A model generated the notes under the pieces. It searched no databases and was not told the origin of the DNA. It saw only the letters and a program-made list of their open reading frames with translations. Both the position numbers and the translations under genes were made by a program. From Nocardioides panacis (GTDB lineage Bacteria > Actinomycetota > Actinomycetes > Propionibacteriales > Nocardioidaceae), in NCBI RefSeq assembly GCF_019039255.1, contig NZ_CP077062.1, positions 2,542,001-2,606,000 on the forward strand: a stretch of 64,000 nt of DNA, read 5' to 3'. Position 1 is the first letter of the stretch. The number at the start of each line of letters is the position of its first letter. This document shows, piece by piece, positions 44,892-53,770 of this stretch.

Positions 44892-46514
44892 ATGAGTAGA
44901 ACAACGTTCGTGGGTCGTGGGTCCGTCACCAGGCTGGCCGTGGTCGCCCTGGTGGCCGGACTGGTGACGCTGCTGCCCGCCGCTGCGAGGGCCGCGTCGA
45001 CCACGTCGACCTGGCACATGGACGAGACCAGCGGCAGCACGATGGCCGACTCGACGGGAAGCCACCCGGGGAAGATCACCGGGGTCGGTCTCGGCGTGGC
45101 CGGCGACCCGTCGTACCCCGGCACGGCCTACCACTTCAACGGATCCTCCTCGAAGGTGACGGTCCCCAACTCCTCGAGCCTGAACCCGCAGGGCAGCGAC
45201 CTGCACATCGCGCTGAGCCTGCGGACCACGTCGGTGCCGGCCTCGCCCGACTTCGACCTGGCCCGCAAGGGCGCCTTCCCGCAGCAGGAGTTCAAGGTCG
45301 AGCTGCAGCCGAGCGGCCAGGTCTCCTGCGAGATGGTCGGCTCGTCGGGCGGTGTCGTGGTGCTCGGCAAGCCCGACGTGCACGACGGCGCCTGGCACCG
45401 GGTCCAGTGCGACAAGACCTCCTCGTCGGTGCAGATCACCGTCGACGGCACGACCACCACGAGCAAGAAGTCGGTGGGCTCGATCTCCAACCCGGCCGAC
45501 CTGATCATCGGTTCGCACGGGACGTCCGAGTTCTTCCCCGGTGACATCGACGAGGTCAGCTACACGGTGGGCGCGGGGACCTCGGTACCGGGGGCTCCGA
45601 AGGCGTCGTTCACCGCGACCCCGTCCTCCGGGCAGGCGCCGCTGCTGGTCACGTTCCAGGACACCTCGACCGGTGCACCCACCGCGTGGGCGTGGGACTT
45701 CGGCGACGGGGCGACGTCGACCGCGCAGAGCCCGACCCACACGTACGGCGCCCCCGGCAGCTACACGGCCACGCTGACGGCCACCAACGCCGGCGGGACC
45801 ACCTCCGCGACGAAGAGCTTCTCCGTCTCGGCGCCCGCCGCCCCGCCGCCTGACACCCGGGCACCCACCGGCTCCTTCGCGGTCACCCCGTCGGTCGGTT
45901 GGACGCGGTACACCGGGGTCGTCCTCAGCCAGACCGGCCTCGCCGACGACGCCACCGCGGTCGGCGCGATCCGCCGCTCCGTCGACTGGAAGGACGGCCA
46001 CGGTCCCGTCGCCTGGCCGGCGGGCACCACGACGAGCCACGCCTACACTGCCCCCGGCAGCTACGCACCCACGGTGACGCTGACCGACCAGGCCGGGAAC
46101 AGCGCGGTGGTCGCGACCGGGCAGGTCACGATCCGCACCGACGGCACCGCACCCTCCGCCGGGCTCGTCCGGCCGGCGCACCGCTCGTCGGCCGCCGCCT
46201 GGCGGACCCTGACCGGACGGGTCGCCGACGCGGGCACCGGGGTCTCGTTCGTCCACGTGCGGGTCGTCGAGAAGCGCGGGAACGCCTGGTACGCCTACCG
46301 GCCCGCCACGCACTCGTGGGTGAAGGCGCCGAGCAAGGCCGCGGCCCTGCGCAAGAGCCGGGCGGGCGCCGCCGTGCTCTCCGGCTCGGGCCGCTGGACC
46401 TTCACGCTGCCGGGGGTCCGCAGGGGCACCCTGGTGGTGCGGGTGGTCGCAGGTGACCACGTCCGGAACACCTCGCACGTGCTCACCTGGTCCCAGCACC
46501 TCACCCACCCCTGA
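44892..46514 (+). CDS. Secreted LamG and PKD domain protein
   Basis: 540 residues. Signal peptide (VVALVAGLVTLLPAAARA), then a concanavalin-like LamG domain (about 37-232) starting TSTWHMDETSGSTMADSTGS with AYHFNGSSSKVTVPNSSSLN and HDGAWHRVQCDK. A PKD domain follows (about 238-320) with the hallmark WAWDFGDGATSTAQSPTHTY, then a second PKD-like region and an Arg-rich C-terminal domain (WVKAPSKAAALRKSR). Likely an extracellular carbohydrate- or surface-binding protein with no catalytic residues seen. ATG follows GGAGGGGGC. Upstream 284 bp hold no other gene. Confidence 0.85.
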   Translation: MSRTTFVGRGSVTRLAVVALVAGLVTLLPAAARAASTTSTWHMDETSGSTMADSTGSHPGKITGVGLGVAGDPSYPGTAYHFNGSSSKVTVPNSSSLNPQGSDLHIALSLRTTSVPASPDFDLARKGAFPQQEFKVELQPSGQVSCEMVGSSGGVVVLGKPDVHDGAWHRVQCDKTSSSVQITVDGTTTTSKKSVGSISNPADLIIGSHGTSEFFPGDIDEVSYTVGAGTSVPGAPKASFTATPSSGQAPLLVTFQDTSTGAPTAWAWDFGDGATSTAQSPTHTYGAPGSYTATLTATNAGGTTSATKSFSVSAPAAPPPDTRAPTGSFAVTPSVGWTRYTGVVLSQTGLADDATAVGAIRRSVDWKDGHGPVAWPAGTTTSHAYTAPGSYAPTVTLTDQAGNSAVVATGQVTIRTDGTAPSAGLVRPAHRSSAAAWRTLTGRVADAGTGVSFVHVRVVEKRGNAWYAYRPATHSWVKAPSKAAALRKSRAGAAVLSGSGRWTFTLPGVRRGTLVVRVVAGDHVRNTSHVLTWSQHLTHP

Positions 46515-46520
46515 GCCCAC

Positions 46521-46699
46521 CTCGACCCGGGCCTAGGTCGAGGTCGACCCGGGCCTGGGCTCACCCCGACCCGGGGCTGGGCACTCATCCCCTCCCGGGA
46601 GCCCGGGTCGAGGTGAGCTCGGACCCGGGTCGGCATGACAGGAGACCCGGGTCGGGGTGGGGTCGGGCTCGGGTCGGCATGACTTGAGGGCCGGGTGGG
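46521..46699. repeat. 22-bp phased CCCGGG array (array 2)
   Basis: CCCGGG hexamers start at 46526, 46548 and 46570 (22-bp steps). A second phase starts at 46602, 46624 and 46646 and continues as CTCGGG at 46668 and GCCGGG at 46690. An extra CCCGGG at 46594 separates the two phases. Spacer sequences vary more than in array 1. It fills the gap between two convergent genes. Confidence 0.9.
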
Positions 46700-48199
46700 T
46701 CAGGGGCAGTCGACCGGGGCGAGCGTGCGGTGCACGCCGTCGTGCAGGTAGACCGCCTTGCCGCACACGTCGGCGACCCGCCGATAGTGCGTGACCAGGG
46801 CGAGACGGGTGCCGCCGTGGGCGTCGAGGTTCCACGGGTCCAGGTCCCCCCACGCCACCACCCAGGTCGGTGCGACCGGCCCGCGCAGCAGGGCCTGCAG
46901 CTCCGTCAGGCGCGGGTCGAGCGTGCGCATCGGCAGGGTCCACAGGTGCTCGTAGGGCGAGCGCAGGCCGCTGGCCTGTTGCGCGTCGGCCTTGCCGAAC
47001 AGCACGACCGCGGTGTCACCGGAGTGCGCCGAACGGTGCACGAACCCGCCGACGGTCTCGGCCGTGTGCCGGTACGCCGCCCCGGTCAGCGTGACCTCGA
47101 CGGTGGCGGCCACCGCCGAGGCGACGGTGAAGGCGACGGCCGCCCGGACCCGGCCGGAGTCGGCGGCCCAGAGCCCGACGGCCAGCGCGAGCGCCGGGGC
47201 CAGCTGCAGCAGGTAGTGCGGCCAGTAGCTCCCGCCGGCGCTGATGCTCAGGACGTCGAGCGCCAGCGTCGCGCCGACCGCCCACGCGACCGGCGGTCCG
47301 CGGAACCGGCAGCGGACCCCGTCGAGCACCAGCACCACGAGCAGCGGCAGGGCGCCGCTGAGCACCGCCAGCACGGTCATCTCCGCGGCCCGCACCATCG
47401 GGGCGTGCAGGCTCTGGTCGGTGATCACGTCGAGGGCCGTGCCGCGGAACCCGTAGACCGCGTTCCAGGCGGTGCCCAGCCCGACCCCCGACCACGCGAC
47501 GTAGGCGAGGGCCGCTGCCACGACGCCGAGGCCGCCCAGCACCCCGCCGGCCGCGACCCGGGCCACCACCGGGGCCGGCGTCCGGCGCTGCACCAGCGTG
47601 GCCACGAGCAGCACGACCGCGAACACGACGGCGTCGGCGAAGTTCTGCTTCACCATCACCGCGGCCCCGGCCGCGACGCCGGCGAGCACCGCCAGCCCGA
47701 AAGCCCGCCCGCCCGTCCGTCGTACGGCGGCCAGGGTCAGCGCCATCGACACCATCACGAACGGGGCGGCCAGGATCTCCCCGTCGGCCTCCTGGCTCAT
47801 CAGCACCGGGGTCACGGCGAACGCGGCCGCCACGAGGGCCGCCCACCGCGCGCCGCGCTCGCCGACGACCTGGTGGGCCGCCCAGGCGGCCGACACGACG
47901 AGGAGCACCGACAGGAGCGTCGCGACCAACCGCACCGTCAGGGGCCACCCGGTCACCACCGCGAGGCGGTAGAGCGCCAGCAGCAGCGGCGGCCGGTCCA
48001 CGAAGTAGTGCCCGTAGAGGTTCGGGCCGCCGGCGTGCCAGTCCTGGGCGACCAGGAGGTAGCCCGCCTCGTCGGAGAACAGCGGCCCGACCAGGTAGCC
48101 CAGACGCAGCACGACGACCAGCGCGGCGACGCCCAGGACGAACCGCCGGGACGTCGTCCACGCCAGCGGCGCCGGCACGGCAGGGGTCAGGAGGGCCAC
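46700..48199 (-). CDS. Glycosyltransferase family 39-like membrane protein
   Basis: 499-residue polytopic protein with ten or more helices. The first extracytoplasmic loop contains SDEAGYLLVAQDWHAGGPNL, the usual acidic-residue motif of GT39/ArnT-type transferases, followed by YGHYFVDRPPLLLALYRLAV. Such enzymes move sugars from polyprenyl-phosphate donors to lipids or proteins outside the membrane; acceptor unknown. The C-terminal soluble part (about 385-499) is also typical. GTG start at 48199; divergent from the YiaA-like gene. Confidence 0.85.
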   Translation of the reverse strand: MALLTPAVPAPLAWTTSRRFVLGVAALVVVLRLGYLVGPLFSDEAGYLLVAQDWHAGGPNLYGHYFVDRPPLLLALYRLAVVTGWPLTVRLVATLLSVLLVVSAAWAAHQVVGERGARWAALVAAAFAVTPVLMSQEADGEILAAPFVMVSMALTLAAVRRTGGRAFGLAVLAGVAAGAAVMVKQNFADAVVFAVVLLVATLVQRRTPAPVVARVAAGGVLGGLGVVAAALAYVAWSGVGLGTAWNAVYGFRGTALDVITDQSLHAPMVRAAEMTVLAVLSGALPLLVVLVLDGVRCRFRGPPVAWAVGATLALDVLSISAGGSYWPHYLLQLAPALALAVGLWAADSGRVRAAVAFTVASAVAATVEVTLTGAAYRHTAETVGGFVHRSAHSGDTAVVLFGKADAQQASGLRSPYEHLWTLPMRTLDPRLTELQALLRGPVAPTWVVAWGDLDPWNLDAHGGTRLALVTHYRRVADVCGKAVYLHDGVHRTLAPVDCP

Positions 48200-48282
48200 G
48201 TCTCCAGTGAAGGCGCTCGACCTGAAGCCAACATGAACGCCGGCGGTGTCTCGACGGGACGGACCGGACGGAGCGGGAGGAG

Positions 48283-48306
48283 GTACTCAGCCGGCACGCT
48301 GAGTAC
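48283..48306. promoter_or_regulatory. Palindromic operator-like site GTACTCAG-N8-CTGAGTAC
   Basis: A perfect 8-bp dyad with an 8-bp spacer lies between the divergent GT39 and YiaA-like genes, 45 bp before the latter's ATG. Its geometry suits a dimeric regulator; the regulator is unknown. Confidence 0.55.
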
Positions 48307-48350
48307 GCGCACCGATGCGGCCGGAGGCACCGCCACGGGAGCCTGGAGCC

Positions 48351-48638
48351 ATGAGCACACCCCAGACCCTCAAGACCACCAGCGCGTTCTACGCCCAGGC
48401 CGGCATCTCGTTCGCCGTGGCCGTCTGCGCGCTCGGCTTCGGCATCGCCTACCTGCCCGTCGACCCGTGGATGCGGGCGTTCCTGTCGATCGCCGCGCTG
48501 TTCCTGGTCACCTCGACCTTCACGCTCGCCAAGTGCGTCCGGGACGCGCAGGAGACCTCCGGGCTGACCAGCCGGCTCGACCAGGCCCGGATGGACCGGA
48601 TCCTCGCCGAGCACGACCCCTTCCGGGAGCCGGTCTAA
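48351..48638 (+). CDS. YiaA/YiaB family inner membrane protein
   Basis: 95 residues with the two-helix YiaA/YiaB domain: TTSAFYAQAGISFAVAVCAL leading into GFGIAYLPVDPWMRAFLSIA, then LFLVTSTFTLAKCVRDAQE, and a charged C-terminus. Function unknown. ATG at 48351 follows GGGAGCCTGGAGCC. The last 4 bases overlap the convergent glnE stop. Confidence 0.88.
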   Translation: MSTPQTLKTTSAFYAQAGISFAVAVCALGFGIAYLPVDPWMRAFLSIAALFLVTSTFTLAKCVRDAQETSGLTSRLDQARMDRILAEHDPFREPV

Positions 48639-51619
48639 CCCCAGAAGACGCGTTCGACCACCTGGCGGGCACGACGGCTGACCCGCAGGTAGTCGTCGAC
48701 CATCCGGTCGGACTCCCCCGGCGGGTAGCCGCGGATGTGCGCCACCGCGGCCCGCTCCCGGGTGTCGCGGGGCAGCGAGTCGGCGGGCTTGCCACGGACC
48801 TGGGTGGTGGCGTTGCGCAGCCCGCTGGCGGTGCGCCACGCCTCGGAGAGCGCCCGGGCGTCGCTCTCCGTGAGCAGGTCGGCCTCGACGGCAGCCTGCA
48901 GCGCCTCGAGGGTCCGGGTGGTCCGCAGCCCCGCGACCCGTCCGGCGTGCCGCATCTGCAGCAGCTGGACGGTCCACTCGACGTCGGCCAGCCCGCCGCG
49001 GCCGAGCTTGAGGTGGGTGGCCGGGTCGGCCCCGCGCGGCAGCCGCTCGTCGTCGACGCGGGCCTTGATCCGCTGCACCTCGAGCACGTCGTCGGCGCTG
49101 ATCCCCTGCGCGGGGAACCGGAGCGGGTCGATGAGCTCGGTGAACCGGCGGCAGAGGTCGACGTCCCCGACGATCGCGCTGGCCCGGAGCAGCGCCTGCG
49201 CCTCCCAGACCACCGACCAGTTCGCGTAGTAGCGGGCGTAGGACTCCAGGGTGCGGACCAGCGGGCCCTGCTTGCCCTCGGGCCGCAGATCGGCGTCGAC
49301 CCGGAGCGCCGGGTCGGTGCCCGGCAGCGCGAGGAGCCGGCGGAACTCGTTGACGACGTCCCGCGCGACCCGGCCGGCGTCCTCCGCGGCGGCGCCGGGC
49401 ACCGGGTCGTGCACGAACAGCACGTCGGCGTCGCTGCCGTAGCTCAGCTCGAACCCGCCGAGCCGGCCCATCGCGACGACCGCCACCCGGGTGGGCAGCG
49501 GCCCGCGGCGCTCGGCCTCGATGGCCAGGCCGGCCGCGACCAGGGCCGCCTCGAGGGTCGCCGCGGTCACGTCGGTGAGGGCGTAACCGACGTCGGCGAC
49601 GTCGAGGAGGCCGAGCAGGTCGGCGACCGCGATCCGGAACAGCTCGCGACGGCGGATCGCGCGCACCGCGGTCACCGCCTCGACCGGGTCGACGTGCCGG
49701 CGGGCGGCGGAGGTCATCTCCTTCTGGAGAACGGCGCGGGTCAGCGGCCGCAGCGCCTCGTCGCTCGCGAGCATCCGCACCCCCTCGGGTGCCCGCTGGA
49801 GCAGGTCGGTGGCATAGCGGCTCGAGGCGAGCAGGGTGGCCAGCCGCTGGGCCACCTGGCCCTCGTCGCGCAGCGTCTGGAGGTACCAGTGCGACGACCC
49901 CAGCGCCTCGGAGATCTGCCGGAAGCCGAACAGCCCGGCGTCCGGGTTCGGTGCGTCGGCGAACCAGCCGAGCATCGCCGGCAGCAGGGTGCGCTGGATG
50001 TTCGCGGACCGCGACACCCCGCTGGTCAGCGCCTCAAGGTGCCGCAGGGCGGCCTTGGGGTCGGCGTACCCGAGCGCCGCGAGCTGCTGCTGGGCGGAGG
50101 CCGGGGACAACCGCGCCTCGTCGGCCCGGAGCTTGGCCACCGCGCCGAGCAGCGGGCGGTAGAACAGCTTCTCGTGCAGCCGGCGCACCTCGCGGCTGTG
50201 CCGGCGCCACTCCTCGTTGAGCTCCTCGACGGGCTCGCGCATGAAGCCCATCGAGCGGCCCAGGCGGCGCAGCGCGTCGTGGTCCTCGGGCAGCACGTGG
50301 GTCCGGCGCAGCTGCCACAGCTGCATCCGGTGCTCGAGCGTGCGCAGGAACCGGTAGGCGCCGTCGAGGGCGGCGCCGTCCTCCCGTCCGACGTACCCGC
50401 CCTGGGTCAGGTGGGACAGCGCGGACAGCGTGGTGGGCGCCCGCACCGTCTCGTCGGCGCGGCCGTGCACGAGCTGCAGCAGCTGTACGGCGAACTCCAC
50501 GTCGCGCAGGCCGCCCGAGCCGAGCTTGATCTGCCGCTCGGCGTGCGCGGCCGGGATGTGCTCGATGACCCGGCGGCGCATCGCCTGCACCTCGGTGACG
50601 AAGCCGTCGCGCTCCGAGGCCGACCACACCATCGGCGCGACGCGGGCGCAGAACTCCTGGCCCAGGGGGAGGTCGCCGGCCACCGGCCGGGCCTTGAGCA
50701 GCGCCTGGAACTCCCAGGTCTTGGCCCACTTCTGGTAGTAGCCCTCGTGGCTGGCCAGCGTGCGCACCAGCGGGCCGGACTTGCCCTCGGGCCGCAGCGC
50801 CGCGTCCACCGGCCAGATCGTGCCCTCTCCGGTGTGGTCCGAGCAGATCCGCATCAGGTTCGCGGCGAGCTGGGTCGCGGCGCGGATGGCCGCCTGCTCG
50901 TCGTACCCCTCGGCGGCCTCGGCCACGAAGATCACGTCGACGTCGCTGACGTAGTTGAGCTCGTGGCCCCCGCACTTGCCCATCGCGATCACGCCGAGCC
51001 GGGCGCCGTCGGCGGACGACCCGACCCGGGCCCGGGCGATGGCCAGCGCCGCGTCCAGGGTGCCGGCGGCCAGGTCGGAGAGCTCGGCGGCCACGTCGTC
51101 GACGCCCACGCCGTGCGAGAGGTCGCGGGCGGCGAGCCGCAGCAGCAGCCGTCGGTAGGCCACCCGCAGCGCGTCCACGACGACGGCGTCCTCGCCGGTC
51201 GCCACCGGTGCGGCGTCCAGCGGGTCCGCCCCCACGGCCCGCAGCAGGTCGCCACGCACCGCGAAGGCAGCCGGCCGGGTGGAGCCCAGGGCCGGGTCGG
51301 TGAGGTCGTGCCAGTGCTCGGGGTGCCGCAGCAGGTGGTCGCCGAGCGCGGTGGTCGCGCCGAGCACGGCGAGCAGCCGCATGCAGGAGCCCTCGTCGTC
51401 GACGAGCGCGTCGAGCAGCCGCTGCCGGTCCTCGACCCGGTCGGCGAGGTCCGCGAGGTAGGTGACCGCCTGGTCGGGGTCGGCGGTGGTGGCGATCAGG
51501 TGCAGGAGCTGGTCGGACGCGTCGCCGAGCCGGTCCAGGGCCGCCTCGGACTGCTCGACGTCCTGGAACCCGTGCCGGACCAGGCGTCCGGTCGAGGTGG
51601 TGCGCCGCTCGCTCCTCAC
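48635..51619 (-). CDS. glnE: Bifunctional glutamine synthetase adenylyltransferase/deadenylylase GlnE
   Basis: Controls glutamine synthetase by adding or removing AMP on a Tyr in response to nitrogen signals. 994 residues with two nucleotidyltransferase domains, each followed by a helical domain. Domain 1 carries MGKCGGHELNYVSDVDVIFV (a His where Arg is more usual before ELNY) and KLGSGGLRDVEFAVQLLQL. Domain 2 has MGRLGGFELSYGSDADVLFV and KLGRGGLADVEWTVQLLQM. GTG start at 51619 overlaps the upstream amidotransferase stop by 4 bases. Its likely substrate is GlnA1 (Tyr402). Confidence 0.95.
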   Translation of the reverse strand: MRSERRTTSTGRLVRHGFQDVEQSEAALDRLGDASDQLLHLIATTADPDQAVTYLADLADRVEDRQRLLDALVDDEGSCMRLLAVLGATTALGDHLLRHPEHWHDLTDPALGSTRPAAFAVRGDLLRAVGADPLDAAPVATGEDAVVVDALRVAYRRLLLRLAARDLSHGVGVDDVAAELSDLAAGTLDAALAIARARVGSSADGARLGVIAMGKCGGHELNYVSDVDVIFVAEAAEGYDEQAAIRAATQLAANLMRICSDHTGEGTIWPVDAALRPEGKSGPLVRTLASHEGYYQKWAKTWEFQALLKARPVAGDLPLGQEFCARVAPMVWSASERDGFVTEVQAMRRRVIEHIPAAHAERQIKLGSGGLRDVEFAVQLLQLVHGRADETVRAPTTLSALSHLTQGGYVGREDGAALDGAYRFLRTLEHRMQLWQLRRTHVLPEDHDALRRLGRSMGFMREPVEELNEEWRRHSREVRRLHEKLFYRPLLGAVAKLRADEARLSPASAQQQLAALGYADPKAALRHLEALTSGVSRSANIQRTLLPAMLGWFADAPNPDAGLFGFRQISEALGSSHWYLQTLRDEGQVAQRLATLLASSRYATDLLQRAPEGVRMLASDEALRPLTRAVLQKEMTSAARRHVDPVEAVTAVRAIRRRELFRIAVADLLGLLDVADVGYALTDVTAATLEAALVAAGLAIEAERRGPLPTRVAVVAMGRLGGFELSYGSDADVLFVHDPVPGAAAEDAGRVARDVVNEFRRLLALPGTDPALRVDADLRPEGKQGPLVRTLESYARYYANWSVVWEAQALLRASAIVGDVDLCRRFTELIDPLRFPAQGISADDVLEVQRIKARVDDERLPRGADPATHLKLGRGGLADVEWTVQLLQMRHAGRVAGLRTTRTLEALQAAVEADLLTESDARALSEAWRTASGLRNATTQVRGKPADSLPRDTRERAAVAHIRGYPPGESDRMVDDYLRVSRRARQVVERVFWG

Positions 51620-52365
51620 CGGCCGGCTGCGTCCGCGGCGGCGGGGTCGCGGCACACGGCGGCGAAGCCGTCGGCGAGCAGCCGCCAGGTCGCGCGCAGC
51701 CGGTCGCGGGCGGCCGCCACGTCGCGGACGTAGGCGTCCACGTCGACACCGCGCTCCACCGCGTCGTCGCGGTCGTTGTCGGCCCAGGGCCCGATGATCT
51801 CCTCGCCGGCCTCGGGGTGCCACTGGACGCCCCACACCGCGGGCGCGAACCGGGCGGCCTGCAGGTCGCCGCCGGGCGTCCGGGCCAGCGCGACGGCGCC
51901 CCGGGGCAGCCGCGCGACGACGTCGTTGTTCCACTGCACGGCGGGCGTGTCGGCGCGGGCCGCGACCGGGCCGAGCAGCCGGTCGTCGTACGCCGCCTCG
52001 GTCCAGCCCACGTCGAGCACGCCGATCTGCTGCCCGCCCGGCGCCACGTCGACCTCGCCGCCGAGCGCCACGGCCACCAGCTGCAGGCCGAGGCAGATGC
52101 CGAGCACCGGGGTGCCGTCGTCGACCGCCGCCCGGGCCAGGTCCTTCACGTCGGCGAGCCAGGCGTGGTCGGCGTCGTCGTAGGCGCCCATCTCGCCGCC
52201 GAGCACGACCATCCCGGCGTGCCCGGTCAGGTCGGCGGGCAGCGGGTCACCCGCGTAGGGACGGCGTACGTCGATCGTCGACCCGGCCTCGACCAGCCAC
52301 TCCCCGATCCACCCGGGAGGGCACTGGGCCTCGTGCTCGACGACCAACAGGGGCAGGGTGCTCAC
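51616..52365 (-). CDS. Class I glutamine amidotransferase-like protein
   Basis: 249 residues of the GMP synthase-like GATase1 family. Nucleophile Cys in PVLGICLGLQLVAVALGGEV, and the His-Glu pair in WGVQWHPEAGEEI, so the glutaminase triad looks intact. No synthetase domain is attached. In Actinobacteria a gene of this type commonly lies between glnA2 and glnE. It may strip glutamine or gamma-glutamyl compounds (as PuuD does), a guess from context. GTG start at 52365 with a leaderless -10; the stop overlaps glnE by 4 bases. Confidence 0.9.
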   Translation of the reverse strand: MSTLPLLVVEHEAQCPPGWIGEWLVEAGSTIDVRRPYAGDPLPADLTGHAGMVVLGGEMGAYDDADHAWLADVKDLARAAVDDGTPVLGICLGLQLVAVALGGEVDVAPGGQQIGVLDVGWTEAAYDDRLLGPVAARADTPAVQWNNDVVARLPRGAVALARTPGGDLQAARFAPAVWGVQWHPEAGEEIIGPWADNDRDDAVERGVDVDAYVRDVAAARDRLRATWRLLADGFAAVCRDPAAADAAGR

Positions 52366-52371
52366 CGGGCG

Positions 52372-52377
52372 AACCTA
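52372..52377 (-). promoter_or_regulatory. -10 hexamer TAGGTT, leaderless start for the amidotransferase-glnE unit
   Basis: On the minus strand TAGGTT is followed by 6 nt and the GTG at 52363-52365. It lies in the 24-bp gap after glnA2, so the amidotransferase and glnE may have their own promoter. Confidence 0.5.
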
Positions 52378-52389
52378 TCGCCTCGCCGT

Positions 52390-53727
52390 TCAGAGCCGCG
52401 GCAGCATCCGGTCGCGCTCGAAGCTGGACACCTCGATGCGGTACTCGTCCCACTCGGCCCGCTTGTTGCGCAGGAAGAAGTCGAAGACGTGCTCGCCCAG
52501 GGTCTCGGCGAGCAGCTCGGAGCTCTCGGCGACCGCGATCGCCTCGGCGAGGGTCTTCGGCAGCGGGTCGATGCCGAGCGACTTGCGCTCCCGCTCGGTC
52601 AGCGACCACACGTCGTCCTCTGCCTCGCGCGGCAGCTCGTAGCCCTCCTCGATGCCCTTCATGCCGGCGGCGAGGATCACCGCGAACGCGAGGTAGGGGT
52701 TGGCCGCCGAGTCGATCGTGCGCAGCTCCATCCGGGTCGACTGGCCCTTGTTGGGCTTGTACATCGGCACCCGGATCATCGCGGAGCGGTTGTTGTGCCC
52801 CCAGCAGATGTACGACGGCGCCTCGCCGCCCCACATCAGCCGCTTGTAGGAGTTCACCCACTGGTTGGTGACCACCGAGATCTCGGCGGCGTGCGTGAGG
52901 ATGCCGGCGATGAAGGAGCGCCCGGTCTTGGAGAGCTGGTACTCCGCCCCGGCCTCGAAGAACGCGTTGGTGTCGCCCTCGAACAGCGACACGTGCGTGT
53001 GCATGCCGGAGCCGGGGTGCGTGGTGAACGGCTTGGGCATGAAGGTCGCCCAGATGCCCTGGCTGAGCGCCACCTCCCGCACCACGGTGCGGAACGTCAT
53101 GATGTTGTCGGCCGTGGACAGCGCGTCGGCGTAGCGCAGGTCGATCTCCTGCTGGCCCGGGCCGCCCTCGTGGTGGGAGAACTCCACCGAGATACCCATC
53201 GCCTCGAGCATCGTGATCGCCTCGCGGCGGAAGTCCGAGCCCATGCTCTGCGCGGTGTGGTCGAAGTACCCGCTGCGGTCCACCGGCACCGGCTCACCGC
53301 CCGGCGTAGGGGTGTCCTTGAACAGGTAGAACTCGATCTCGGGGTGCGTGTAGAACGTGAAGCCGTTCTCTGCGGCCTTCGACAGGGTGCGCTTCAGCAC
53401 GTACCGCGGGTCGGCGTACGACGGCGAGCCGTCGGGCATCACGATGTCGCAGAACATCCGCGCCGTGCTGGGGCCCTCGCCGCGCCACGGCAGGATCTGG
53501 AAGGTCGAGGGGTCCGGCTTGGCGAGCATGTCCGCCTCGTAGACCCGTGCGAAGCCCTCGATCGCGGAGCCGTCGAAGCCGATGCCCTCGCTGAACGCGC
53601 CCTCGAGCTCGGCCGGTGCGATCGCGACCGACTTGAGGTAGCCGAGCACGTCGGTGAACCAGAGCCGCACGAAGCGCACGTCACGCTCCTCGAGTGCGCG
53701 GAGCACGAACTCCTCCTGCTTGCCCAT
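52390..53727 (-). CDS. glnA2: Glutamine synthetase GlnA2-type
   Basis: Second type I glutamine synthetase-like enzyme, 445 residues. Active-site segments are FDGSAIEGFARVYEADM, THPEIEFYLFKD, EGGPGQQEIDLRYADAL, PGSGMHTHVSLFEGDT and NRSAMIRVPMYKP. The adenylylation Tyr is absent: the equivalent stretch reads EAEDDVWSLTERE (Trp374). GlnE control of this isoenzyme is therefore unlikely. The mycobacterial and streptomycete counterpart is GlnA2; some relatives act as gamma-glutamylpolyamine synthetases, so substrate is uncertain. ATG is preceded by GGGAGGCGTCCCG. Confidence 0.93.
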   Translation of the reverse strand: MGKQEEFVLRALEERDVRFVRLWFTDVLGYLKSVAIAPAELEGAFSEGIGFDGSAIEGFARVYEADMLAKPDPSTFQILPWRGEGPSTARMFCDIVMPDGSPSYADPRYVLKRTLSKAAENGFTFYTHPEIEFYLFKDTPTPGGEPVPVDRSGYFDHTAQSMGSDFRREAITMLEAMGISVEFSHHEGGPGQQEIDLRYADALSTADNIMTFRTVVREVALSQGIWATFMPKPFTTHPGSGMHTHVSLFEGDTNAFFEAGAEYQLSKTGRSFIAGILTHAAEISVVTNQWVNSYKRLMWGGEAPSYICWGHNNRSAMIRVPMYKPNKGQSTRMELRTIDSAANPYLAFAVILAAGMKGIEEGYELPREAEDDVWSLTERERKSLGIDPLPKTLAEAIAVAESSELLAETLGEHVFDFFLRNKRAEWDEYRIEVSSFERDRMLPRL

Positions 53728-53770
53728 CGGGACGCCTCCCTCTCTGTGGTTGCTCGGTGCCGGACCGCGG

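Noticed and set aside
44617-44904. 95-codon minus-strand frame in the gap before the LamG-PKD gene
   Set aside because: No motif, no ribosome site, and it overlaps the start of the well-supported LamG gene. The gap is better read as promoter and leader.
46730-51733. 1667-codon open frame on the plus strand
   Set aside because: It runs antisense to GT39 and glnE, which have clear domains. Its translation is Gly/Arg/His/Gln-rich with no motif, the usual shadow frame in high-GC DNA.
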